A DNA stretch of 64,000 bases from Arthrinium phaeospermum (Eukaryota; Ascomycota; Sordariomycetes; Amphisphaeriales; Apiosporaceae): contig QYRS01000018.1 of assembly GCA_006503535.1 (NCBI GenBank), forward strand, positions 1 to 64,000, in the 5' to 3' direction. Made by a program: the position numbers and the translations under genes. Below are positions 1-9,903 of the stretch, in pieces. The notes below the pieces were generated by a model. It ran no database searches and was not told where the DNA came from. It saw only the letters and a program-made list of their open reading frames with translations. Each line of letters starts with the position of its first letter. The first letter of the stretch is position 1.

Positions 1-888
1 AACCTCAAGAAGCCCGGCCCAACTCGGTCTCGCAGCGCGCCGTCTTCGTCGCCGACACCGTCATGAGCACCATCTGACCTGGCCGTCCTGATCCTCCCGA
101 TCCCCGCCGTCATCTCCCTGAAGCTCTCGCTGTGGAAGAAGCTCAAGATTTGGAGCATGTTGGGACTGGGGGGCGTGGCGACCATGGCCGGGATCGTGCG
201 GCTGATATTCGTGGTTCAGTTTCAGAAGTCCGCTGACCAGAGCGTCTCTTTTATTCGCTTCAACATGTTTGCGTAAGGGTCGGTCCCTTTTATCCTCTTC
301 GCCCCCCCTCGTCACCCGTCTCGGAGCCTGGCCTGGCGCCGGCTGAGATCCGATTCCTAATAACGTCGCTTTTTCTACTTTGCAGCACTGCCGAACTTAC
401 GATTGGGGTGATCTGCGCATGCCTCCCAGCCTGTGGCATCTTGATAGCCCGGAGCCGGAACGCGGCAGCCTCGACGGGGGAAACCACCCTCTTCTCCTCC
501 AGCTCGCGATTCATGTCCGCCATGAAATCCATCAAGTTCTCCCTGCGCACCAAGTCGGAAACCACCGCCCGCCGCACCGCCACCGCGGCCACCGTCACCA
601 TGCCCGTCACCTTCACCAACGCCACCGCCGCCACCACCGTGGTCAACACCGCCGCGGCGGCACGGTCCTGGGCGGCGCCAACGAGGAGGAGCCGCACCCG
701 GGAGTCAACGTCGCCGACCTGTACCTGGGTCGTGGCGGACGCCGCCCTCCACCTCGGACGACAACGGGTCCTCGCGCACCATGACCAACAACTACATGAC
801 GTACACCAACAACGACAACACGCCGGTGCGGACGAATATGGATGCCTCCACGGAGATGGATACGGATGTGGAGCGCGGTGGGAGTTGA
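1..888 (+). CDS. PTH11-like seven-TM receptor (fungal rhodopsin-like domain), 5'-partial and frame-disrupted
   Basis: The 3' part of a fungal integral membrane protein of the PTH11/rhodopsin-like family, plasma-membrane receptors thought to sense surface or chemical cues. Frame 36-74 reads AVFVADTVMSTI. A different frame from 76 continues DLAVLILPIPAVISLK, the family's helix motif, to the GT at 273. An intron 273-385 (113 nt) follows, then TAELTIGVICACLPA, the conserved final-helix signature. The two parts join only if two bases are missing near 74 (ATCTGAC against an expected ATCTCTGAC). Downstream, frame 0 stays open to 899, but the segments reading GGANEEEPHPG and MTNNYMTYTNNDN lie in two other frames. 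The more natural acidic tail ends at 886-888. The N-terminal helices lie before the window. Family assignment is good; whether this is a pseudogene or assembly error is open. Confidence 0.6.
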
Positions 889-1462
889 AGTTGAGTTGAC
901 TTTTAGGACATGATACCCATTGTTACATATTGAATGAGGCATGATTATATGTTTGTAAGTGTGATACTTGACGACCTCGGTGTTGAATGTTTTGCCGTTT
1001 GCCCATTTGAATCTTCGACCCCCTACAGTGCCAATGGTGTATATATCCCTTACATAAGTTGATGATTCTCTGTGGCAGCCCAGAAGATAGATGGTATGGA
1101 ATGGTGGTCCCGCCGCGTTGGTGCAGGTAGGTGTGTCTCACTGGCCATCGCTAGCCCGGATCGGATTTCCGAGGCGGGCAGGGAGCATCTCGTTTCGTCG
1201 AGGTCCGACCAAATGCTCGATGAAATGATCAAAGACCCACCATACACCACCCCATTTCGTCCGGATGAGATTGCCAAGCTGGGTTCCAACTTTTCTTCAG
1301 CACAATGTTCAGAGGGCCTCGAGAGATGGCCTGCCTCCCACTCAGATTGAAAATTGCCAGTGTATTGGGGTTTCTATCTCGAAGATAAAGCTGGGTATAT
1401 ATTATTAAAATCCTAAGCTACAAAGAATGTGCTCCAAGCCATGCGCCGTCATAGGCTGTAAG
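889..1462. other. Intergenic, convergent 3' ends
   Basis: Lies between the converging ends of the PTH11-like gene and the GPI-anchored protein gene. It should hold both 3' UTRs. Short open frames on both strands show no recognisable motif. No tRNA or repeat seen. Confidence 0.5.
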
Positions 1463-4035
1463 TTATCCTAACAAGAGAACCGTCACCATGACGGAACCCA
1501 GCACCAGTCCAATGTTCCCGGCATACGACGCGATGGCGCCAGCAGTGACCGGCACATCATGTTGTCCTACAGGCGAGGTCTGGTTGTCCTGGATAATGGT
1601 CTTGTGGTCGAATGTTTGGGCCAGAGAAGCGGCACTCTCATCGGGCTGAGCGGCACTCTCAGCAGCCGCCACGGGGTAGCCAAGATGATCGGATCCTGAC
1701 GACGAGAGAGGACGAAGAAGACGAAGAGGACGAGGACGAAGATGACGACGGAGTTGCCAAAGTAGCATTACGGGCCCCCGCGTTGTCGTTGTCGACGCCG
1801 TAATCTGCCATAAACGCAGCATACGCAGCGGCAGCAGCAGGACGCAGCGGCGCAGGTCCGGATCCTGATGCTCCTGATGCTCCTACTGCCGCCGCAGCCA
1901 CCACGGCAGCCGCGGTAGGCGCCGGAACCGGTGGCGGCACGAACGTCTCGGGCTTCGGCGACGGAACCGCCGTCATAGCAACGGCCTGGGTTACGACACG
2001 GTGAGACGTGACGGGGCCAGCCGCAGCAGAAGACGGCGCAGCTTCGCCACCCACCTCTGCCGCCGCCGGCCAGGTCACTTGGGCGCCGGCGGGGCACACG
2101 GTCGTGTAGGAATCAACCGTCTTGGTGACGGTCACTTCCTTCTGATAGGCGGCAGGGCAGTTGGGCACGCCGGCAGCGCACATGGTGATGGTGTAGGCTG
2201 AGGTCGAGTACAGGGTAGTGGTGACGAGCTCTGTTTCGTTGGTGAGGGATGACGCATTCAGCAGCGGGTATCTGCCGGTGCTATTCACGGATAGCGGTGA
2301 CACTACCACTGACGGTACACCGGTGGAGAGCGGCGGCGACATAGTTGTAAGGAAGCCCGGGTACTTGGCGGTAACGCTGGCCGCCGATGCTAGGGACGAA
2401 GCAGACAGGGATGAAGAAGGCAGCGAAAGTGACGCCGAGATGCCCGATGCAGAGGAGGAGGAAGAGGGAGAGGAAGATGAAGAAGCTGCCTGAGGGCCAG
2501 ATATGGATACCTGGCTGCTCTGTACCATCGGATACCTTCCGGTCCCGTTCAGGGACAGCGGAGGTGCCAGCGATGGCACAGCGGAGGAAAGGGGTGACGA
2601 TTCCTTAACAGATGAGGTTGCGTACTCTGCAATGATGCTGGCCGTAGACGACGAGAAACTGCCGACTGTGAGCGAGACAGTGGGAGTCGGGGACGATTTG
2701 GCCGCAGGCGAAACAGTGGAAGCCGGGATGCTTGCCGAGGAAGAGAAGGATGCAGTTCGAGACGACCCAGAGGCAGTGAGACGGCCACTACTACTTTGGT
2801 TCGCCAGCAGCGCAGAGGAGGATACCATGGGCACGGCGGAAGCAGGCATGCTCAACCCAGGGGGCGCGGTCATGGACAGTGTGGGAGGCGTCAGTGTCAA
2901 ACCCGGGCCAGCCAACCCAGACGATTGGCCTGGAATCCAGCATTGAGTGAGGGTCGGGGCGGAAAGCAGCGTCGTCGACACGGTGGGAACGAGACCGAGC
3001 GTCTTGTAGTCGACGACGACGTCGAGCCGGGCGTAGGCGCCGGCGTTGAGGTCGAACCACTCTCGTGTCTCGAGCGCGCAAGTGGGCGTGGTTTCGATTT
3101 CCGCCACAAACTCGACGAGGTTGGCGTAGATGCCCATGGCGGCCCCGGCGCCGATCCCGAAGGTGTCGATGGCTGCCTCGGCACCGACCTGCACACGCAG
3201 CCGAAGGTCGGCCTTGAAGGTGGCCCCGGAACCTGTCGCGACCGTGATAGGCAGGGACTTGCTGCTCGCGCCGTCGCTGTTATTGCGTGTTAGTTGGGCT
3301 GCTCCTGGTCGTCACAATAGAGTATGATGTATGAGCAGTGCACTTACAAGAAGTAATCGCTCACGTCACCCTTGAAGATGGAGGCCTGCAAGAAAGCCTC
3401 GTCGGCCAGCTTGACGTAGAAGCCACCGCTCATGTCAATGTGGGCATTGAGACTGAAGACCAGATCGACAAAGAAGACGACACCAACGCTCAGGCCGGGG
3501 TAGTGGAGGCCGATGGGGGAGTTGGACGCGAAGAGGTTGACCGAGACGGTGGTGGAGGCGCTGGCGTTGAGGCCGAGGAGGATATAGGCCTCGAACTGGT
3601 TGAACTGCAGGCGGAGGGAGGGGTGCAGCAGGTCCTCCCACAGATTGGCCGTGATGCTGCCCTTGGTCTCGCAGTCGATGCAGGTGATGGCAAGACCGAC
3701 CGTCTCAGAGCTGCCGGCATCGTCCTGGGCCCAGGCGAAGTCTCTTCATTCAAATGAGCTGTTAGCTTGCACCCAGCTTTCCAGATATGACGCGAAAGAA
3801 AGGCATGCACGTACCCGTTGAAGAGGACCTCGTGGTTCCACGACCGGGCCATGGAGAAATCGGCCTTGAGCCGCCTCTCGAGCTGCGAAGTATGGGCGAG
3901 ATCGACACCCTTTTGCACCAGGGCATCTGTCTGATCCGAGCGCAGCACGCTGACTTCCAGTGGAGGCGTCGGGCTGGCGAGGCATCCCGCGGCCGCGACC
4001 AATGCCGCGACCAAGGGGCGCTGAAGCAATAACAT
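1463..4035 (-). CDS. GPI-anchored Ser/Thr-rich cell-wall protein
   Basis: Four exons on the minus strand (4035-3815, 3743-3348, 3276-1772, 1695-1463; introns of 71, 71 and 76 nt) give 784 aa. The ATG at 4035 opens a clear signal peptide (MLLLQRPLVAALVAAAGCLAS). A folded N-terminal region of about 330 residues follows, with a C-x2-C-x-TKG motif seen in fungal secreted proteins of unknown fold. A long Ser/Thr/Pro/Ala stalk carries two similar blocks ending in NGTGRYPM and NSTGRYPL. The protein ends in AGAIASYAGN plus a hydrophobic tail, typical of GPI attachment. The third intron (1696-1771, GTAATG...CAG) is almost pure pyrimidine; if retained it reads as a 14-serine run and the frame ends at 1659 without the GPI tail. 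The enzymatic role, if any, is unknown. Confidence 0.75.
1696..1771 (-). other. Pyrimidine-rich intron that reads as poly-Ser if retained
   Basis: 76 nt, donor GTAATG at 1771 and acceptor CAG at 1696. Splicing joins the long stalk exon to the GPI-tail exon in frame. The intron body is a run of TCN triplets. Confidence 0.6.
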
Positions 4036-5295
4036 GATGATGAGAAAGAATGGACGTCTTCGCGACGGGAAGACTAGGTTGGCAAATGAGCGTAGACAAG
4101 TTGGATTGTCAGCCGAAAAGAATGTGGTGTCGCGACCTTCGTAGGAAAGATAGATCTCTCCGAGAGGGGAAGGGATTGGCGACGGGCATCGTGAGATGGG
4201 CCATGGTGTTTTATATATGCCATCTTTAGAATGCAATGTCGCATCCTGTCAAGCTGCGCACCAGCAGAACCGGATTTACAGCGACGGTGGCATTGGCCAA
4301 TTAAACCACCGAAATCGACCCAGAAGTGGTATTACCTCGATGGCCGCAGTCGAATCAGCGTCGGTCCATGCAGTGATGCTGGAGGTGGGGGGAGGAAGCC
4401 AAGACGTCGCAACGGCCGGTGGAGATGGCCATTGGAGGCGGGTTCGCATGCGATTCCCCAATCACCATGTCAGCCTGCCTGAACGGACGGAGGCCGGGAA
4501 ATAAGCAGGTCCCCTATTTTTTGGGTATATACTAGTAAGCAGCCTATATAAGCCAGCAAGGCACACTCGGCCGAGTGTACCTAGATGCCGCGACAAAAGG
4601 GACTGGCGTTTTGAGTGAGCCAGGATGAGCCGCGATTTCAAAACATGATCGCGACTTGGCATAGGGCATGGACCGGGGTTGCTGCGCCTTGGAGTATTGC
4701 GGTTTTTTCGAAGGCGAGCTAACCACCTTTTGGATGACATAACCCCAGATAGATGCAAGTTCAGTGAGTGATGCTACGACGACATGATTCAGGATGTTTC
4801 AGCCGTTGAGATGACAACATGAAGACTTGCAAACATACATGAGGCAGGAAGATGCTGCCCTCTTCACGTGGAAATGAACGTACTTGCCCCGGATGCGCCT
4901 TCCATTACTCATGGGCGTTTGTGGGAGATGCTTGCCGCTCCTTCCCTTAACAAACCCAGCAGTGTTCCTGCCAAATCAAGTTGATTTAGTCATCCTCTGA
5001 AAACTTGCAACACCCAGTCTTGTTGCTGCCTTCAAAGTTAGGTATATACATGCACATTCGATTCATTGACCAGTGTTTGAAACATATGGCAGCCTCTTGA
5101 AGATACTGCGGAATTCCATACGGCAACAATCTAATCTCATCAATCTACCGAGAATCGCATTGTCAACAATCCCCAAGGAGACAATCACTTTCCTCGTGGC
5201 CAAGCAACACCCGCCAAAGAGAACCAACCTACGTAGAGGCATTCCTGTTTCCTCTCCATTCTGATCTCCAAGAACACCAGCAAAGGCGCGCCACC
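4036..5295. promoter_or_regulatory. Divergent intergenic region
   Basis: About 1.26 kb between the diverging GPI-anchored protein gene and the Cys-cluster gene, so it must hold both promoters. A TATA-like stretch (TTTTATATATG) lies near 4209-4219, about 175 nt upstream of the minus-strand start. No RNA gene or repeat recognised. Confidence 0.4.
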
Positions 5296-5946
5296 ATGTG
5301 CTCAACCGTCCACTTCACCTACCGCTGCGGCTGCGCCGACAAGGTCGTCTTCAAGTGTCCGCTACCTCATCCCTGCTGCCACCTTCCAAACCCAGACGAC
5401 GCCCACCACCACAACCACCAACAACAAGAAGGCAGCGGCGGCGGAGAAGAAGCAGCGCAAGTAGAGACTGCCGCGAATGCCACCGGCGACAACGACGACA
5501 CTCAGCAACGGCAAACAACCTTGGACGAAGGACCCTCGGAAGAAAACTCTGTGCCCCCTGCCATCGTCATCCCCATGACCACCAGCCTCGACGAGGAGTG
5601 CCAGGACTGCACCGCCAACCGCCACAGCACCACCACAGCCGCGAAGCTCGACGACGACGTCTTCGTCGATGAAGTCAGCAGCAGCAGCAGCAGTAGCAGC
5701 GACGACCAACAGAACCAAGCACCACGCTCTCCCCTTCCCTTGGCCGTTCGGGAGGAAGGAGAAGTAGGAGTAGTAGTAGCTGCCACCAGCGTCGCCGCGG
5801 ACATGCCACCCCCGCCACCGCCTCTTCCTCGAACCACCCGAGTACCTTTTCAGCAAAGGCAGATGCCACGACGGCCTCGCTTCCAGCATAGGAGGGGGGA
5901 AGTTGTACGGCACGGCCTCCAGGAGATACCCCTGAACATGGTATAA
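5296..5946 (+). CDS. Small protein with N-terminal Cys cluster, unknown function
   Basis: Single exon, 216 aa. The start has a strong context (CCACCATGT). The N-terminus carries M-C-x7-Y-x-C-G-C-x7-C, then P-CC-H, a short cysteine-rich head common at the start of many uncharacterised fungal proteins and possibly a metal site (inference). The rest is low complexity: a His/Gln patch, an acidic middle with C-x2-C (ECQDC), an eight-serine run encoded by AGC/AGT triplets, PPPPPPLP near residue 180 and a basic Arg-rich tail. No membrane segment or signal peptide. I do not recognise a named family. The head motif supports a real gene, while the low-complexity body weakens it. It converges with the Whi5-like gene downstream. 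Confidence 0.5.
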   Translation: MCSTVHFTYRCGCADKVVFKCPLPHPCCHLPNPDDAHHHNHQQQEGSGGGEEAAQVETAANATGDNDDTQQRQTTLDEGPSEENSVPPAIVIPMTTSLDEECQDCTANRHSTTTAAKLDDDVFVDEVSSSSSSSSDDQQNQAPRSPLPLAVREEGEVGVVVAATSVAADMPPPPPPLPRTTRVPFQQRQMPRRPRFQHRRGEVVRHGLQEIPLNMV

Positions 5947-6557
5947 ACCGGGGGGTGTGGTGGAGCCAAGGATGAGGAGGTAGCGATGTTTCTGTTTCCA
6001 TGGTTAGATGGGACGGCAATTGATTAGCCAAGGCTGGGGAGATTTATTTATCCGTTGCTTGCTTGTTGCTTACTGGGCTGGATGCATCCGGAGAGAAGCA
6101 TGTGTGACGGGGAATATTCACGAACGGGATTGGAGGATGGAAGGAAATAAGGGGACCCCAAGAGGATGCGTCTTGTTCCTCTTCTCGTCTTCAAAGATTT
6201 ATCGTGTTTTATTGCTCTCGTGTGTATATCAAGCGAACAACTGATGCTTTGATTTGAACCTTTCCTTGACCTTTGCACGCCTGTTCGTTGGAATCGTAGG
6301 CCGCCAGCCAGCCCCCATGCCGAACCGAACTCCAGATTAAGAAACGCAATGATGGTCACGAAACCCCTTGCCCCCAACTCCGAACCGCTCTATGTACAGT
6401 ACCCATTTTGTAAAAGGCAGCCCGAATGCAGATGCAAATGGAGAGAACCTTTGGAGGAACAAACATAAGGAAAACAAATACTCCACAGATCCATCCCTAC
6501 ATTCCCCGGAACCCTGGCGAACAGTATTTGATGCACACCAAAGAATCGCGGTCCTCA
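5947..6557. other. Intergenic, convergent 3' ends
   Basis: Separates the Cys-cluster gene from the end of the Whi5-like gene. Probably the 3' UTRs of both. The longer frame of the Whi5-like gene continues to 6497 only because of the frame break described for that gene. Nothing else recognised. Confidence 0.45.
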
Positions 6558-7816
6558 TCAACTACCGCTCCCCCGACGACCCCCCTCAGCCGCCTCCTCG
6601 ATCCGCCTCGACGCATCGAGCGCCGCCGACGCCGCCAGGCGCTGTAGCGCCTCCCGGTCCGGCGTCGCCACCACGCCGTAACGAGGCCGCGACTGCTGCG
6701 ACGTCGCCGATTCCTGCGAGGCCGACGGCGTATAGTCGCCCCCTGCCGGGGCGTCTGCGAGGTGGACCGGCCCGAAGGCAGCGCCTTTCTCGGCGTCGTG
6801 TGCTGCTGGCGCTCGCTGCCGCTGCTGCCGTCTTCCCTCGACAAGCGCCTCGGCGCCGGGAGCGGTTGTCTCGTGGTGTTTGCTGTCGATATGGGCGAAG
6901 AAAAGGCGGTAGCAGCAGATGGTTGTTGTTGTTGTGGTCGTCGCTGCTGCTGCGAATGTGACTGCGGTGCTGCCGGCGACGACTGAGTGGTGGTACGAGT
7001 GGTGGTGGAGGTGGGGGCCGACGGCAAGGGGCGCCGCTGCAGCCGCTCGAGCGGGACGTCGGTCTGGCCCGTCCGAACCTTGTAGCGGGCCAGGCCGAGC
7101 CGCAGCCGCAGGATCTCGGCCTTTTGCCGGGCCTCCTCGCGCGTCAGCGACGACAGGGCACGGCTTCGCTGCTGCTGCGGTGGTTGTTGCTGTTGCTGCT
7201 GCGTGGAGGGGGATAGTTGCGAAGACGAAGGAGCAGAAGTTGTTACCGCGGCTGCCACGGGGCTTTCCTCTTGTGTTTGTTGCTGCTGTTGCTCTTGTTG
7301 CTGCGGCGAGGGATGGTCTGGCTCCGTGATGGTGGTGAGCTGGGAGTTGTCGAGTTGAGAGTTGTCGAAGACGGCTGATGTCTCGGGAGAGTGCGACCTT
7401 TGCCTTTCCTGCTCCGGCGTCGCTGTTGACGCAACATCCTCTTCTTCTGTTTCCTCTGTGTCTTCTGCTCTTGATGCAGCGGTCGTTGTTGGTGTACCGG
7501 CCACTGCCTTTACTGGTGTCACTGCCGGCGCCGCCGCCGCCCTCCTCGGTGTCGGGGACGACGGCGCGGTAGACGGGGCAGTAGAAGTCGCCGCCGACAG
7601 GCAGGCCCTCTTGGCCGGCTGGAGCGGGTTGGCGTTCTCGTCGCCCTCCTCCGCCAGACTCAGGGCGCGTTTGGAGGAGGGGGAGGGGGATCCTCCCTTG
7701 TAGACGTTGAGCTGGCCCGTGGCCTTGGCGGCGTTCAGGCGCGCGTGCTTGTTCGGGGAGTTGGCGTTGACGTCCAGCGTGGCCAACGCACGTCTTTTGG
7801 TCGGAGAGGCGTCCAT
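6558..7816 (-). CDS. Whi5/Nrm1-type G1/S transcriptional repressor, one frame break
   Basis: Proteins of this family bind the SBF/MBF cell-cycle transcription factors and restrain G1/S genes; CDK phosphorylation releases them. The ATG at 7816 opens MDASPTKRRALATLD, an SP/TP-rich N-terminus typical of CDK targets. Around residues 230-270 is the conserved G1/S-factor-binding helix (TREEARQKAEILRLRLGLA, then YKVRTGQTDVPLERL). PolyQ and polyS tracts surround it. The C-terminus is broken: the upstream frame runs into Arg-rich nonsense to 6497, while the next frame reads GDYTPSASQESATSQQ, RPRYGVVATPDREAL and AASAALDASRRIEEA, and stops at 6558. One extra G in the run at 6739-6743 (C5 on the plus strand) joins the two, giving about 419 aa. 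Whi5 and Nrm1 cannot be separated here. Confidence 0.8.
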
Positions 7817-8145
7817 GGTTTCTTTTTTGTTGCTGCTGCTGCTTCTTGCTTCTTGCTGCTGCTGTTTCCGTGATGTCGCGATACTTCCACTTTCTACCTA
7901 AGTAATTGAGAGATGCACTGGGAAAAGGTACGGCAGTTGGGCTTGTCCTATCAGCTTCAAGTCCACCGTGGAGTTGACTGGTTGGTTGGAAATCAAAGAA
8001 TGGAATATAGTAGGTAATCGAAGCACCCCAAGGTTGGTTGGTTTGGTGTATATCACAACAAATAACAAGCCTAACGGCGGGCGGGCGCGGGGGTCCCGAG
8101 GGGAATGCGACGGGTTGATTGGATGAGAGAGAGGCCAGGAGGAAC

Positions 8146-8162
8146 GAGAGAGAGAGAGAGAG
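8146..8162. repeat. (GA)n microsatellite
   Basis: Uninterrupted GA dinucleotides, roughly eight units, upstream of the Whi5-like gene. Confidence 0.85.
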
Positions 8163-9176
8163 AATGCGTCAAGTAAATGAAGGACTTCAGGAGACGGGCA
8201 GACTTCTTTGCACACAATGAAAGAGGGAGAGAGTTGGAGAGAAAACGATTTCCCACTTCGACTTTGGAATCGATCGAAAAGTGCGGAATGTTGATGTGAC
8301 GTGAGGTGGGAGAAAGCGAGAGGCAGGCGCAATAGGTAAATTACTTGTACTCGACGGATCGCGTTTCCCTCGTGGCGCGTCGCAGAAGCTTTGGCTGCAT
8401 GGGAAATGGGGATGGGACCTGCTGCTGGGATGTAGTTCGTGACGGCACTTTTTTTTATGCAGCGTATTTATTTATTGCCTAATTGGGCCTGTAGGCGCTG
8501 TTTCACGGTGGCTTACAGGGCGCCAGAGGGCGCGTTTCCAGCGGCAGAAGCTTTTATGAAATGGCAGGGCCGCCGCTGAAGAATGGCTCCAGGGGCCGCA
8601 GGGCCCTGCTCGCCTGCCATTCGGTGCCCTGTAGCTTTTATGCAAAAGGGCTCAGGGTTACCCCCCTCCCCAGCCCCGCCACGCGCGCCGCGCCCGCCTT
8701 AGCTTTTGGAAGAAGAGGCTCGAGAGGGTTGACCAACCCCTACCTATTCGAATATTTCATGTAGCATCGCGCGTCAGCTCAAATGCGGCCAAGTGCTGAA
8801 AATATGAATTAGCTACGACGCGGTTGGTTGTCCTGCATGAACCAAATAGACATAATTATTATGGTCAACCAGCTGAACAACATACGTGCCAGTTCTAGTA
8901 TCTCCAAGGGATGACCACTTCTCCCACATGTAGTATGCGATTGTCTTACTCGAAGTCACATTGCCATGTAGTCTAGAATCAGCCATTGCGAATAATAATG
9001 TTTTCTCTTCTTCGTGACCGGCCAGTTCAGCATTACCCATATCGAGGAGACACCTACAGTAACTACCAGTTCTTCACGTCACGTAACACATAGCATATCA
9101 CAGATTTCCAAAGTCAGAGTCAATCACCAAAAGGAACCAGAGCAGTAACAGTAACAGTAATCATCTTATCAATAAA

Positions 9177-9198
9177 TCTCTCTCTCTCTCTCTCTCTT
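9177..9198. repeat. (TC)n microsatellite
   Basis: About eleven TC dinucleotides downstream of the Med15 stop. Confidence 0.85.
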
Positions 9199-9326
9199 TC
9201 TTCGCCGAGGCACGCATGTCCCATATACATCCATCTCATCTTCCATCTCTCTCTCTCCCTCCCTCCTTCTTTTGCTACGGGTATCGCTGATTGGACTTCT
9301 TTCTTCGTCGTCCCTCCCCTTTCTTA

Positions 9327-9338
9327 TACGTACGTACG
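9327..9338. repeat. (TACG)3 tandem
   Basis: Three perfect tetranucleotide units in the 3' flank of Med15. Confidence 0.7.
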
Positions 9339-9903
9339 TGTGAGTTATGTGTCGCATCATGATGGACATCATTGTGGTTTCAGAAATCAGAACGAGGGAA
9401 ACAAAAAATGAACCAGAGAAAGAGAAGAAGAAAAATATGAGAGAGAAAACACAACAACACGACAAAGTGCCGCCCGTCTCCCATAATGCCGCCTTGTGTG
9501 GTCCGGTCCAACTAAACTCCAATGCTACCAGCCAGATCAGATCCCAGGGATTTGAACCCAAACAAAAACATCATTGTACCAAAATGAATTCCAGCCATCG
9601 TAGAGAGAGGCTTTCCTTTTTCGCGAAAAAAAACGCCACCGAATGAATGGTTGTTGCTTTCCTTGCCTTTCCCAATTCCATCGTCCCCCAAGACTCGAGC
9701 CCATCATCCTGTTTGCTCCACGCTTTTTGGCTTCTTTCCCGGGGGTGAAGTCTATAATAGTAGTAGTCCGTCGTCGTACTTGTAAGTAACCTGCTTCTTA
9801 TGATACACTCGAAACCGAAGAATGCCAGTAAAACGCCCGTACATCATCCCGTCTTCTTCATCATTTACACTGCCGAGGAGCCTCGACCGGCTCTCTCGCT
9901 CAC

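Larger units (their letters stand above)
7817..9903. other. Long intergenic region between Whi5-like gene and Med15
   Basis: About 2.1 kb upstream of the Whi5-like start and downstream of the Med15 stop. It holds a (GA)n tract (8146-8162), a GC-rich structured patch (8520-8710), a (TC)n tract (9177-9198) and a TACG tandem (9327-9338). No convincing coding frame. Confidence 0.5.

Noticed and set aside
1690..1760. Frameshift in a serine microsatellite of the GPI-anchored protein
   Set aside because: A canonical 76-nt GT-AG intron restores the frame exactly, so no indel is needed.
9535..9570. B-box-like GGTTCAAATCC on the minus strand
   Set aside because: No A-box, acceptor or anticodon arm can be found around it, so it is not a tRNA.
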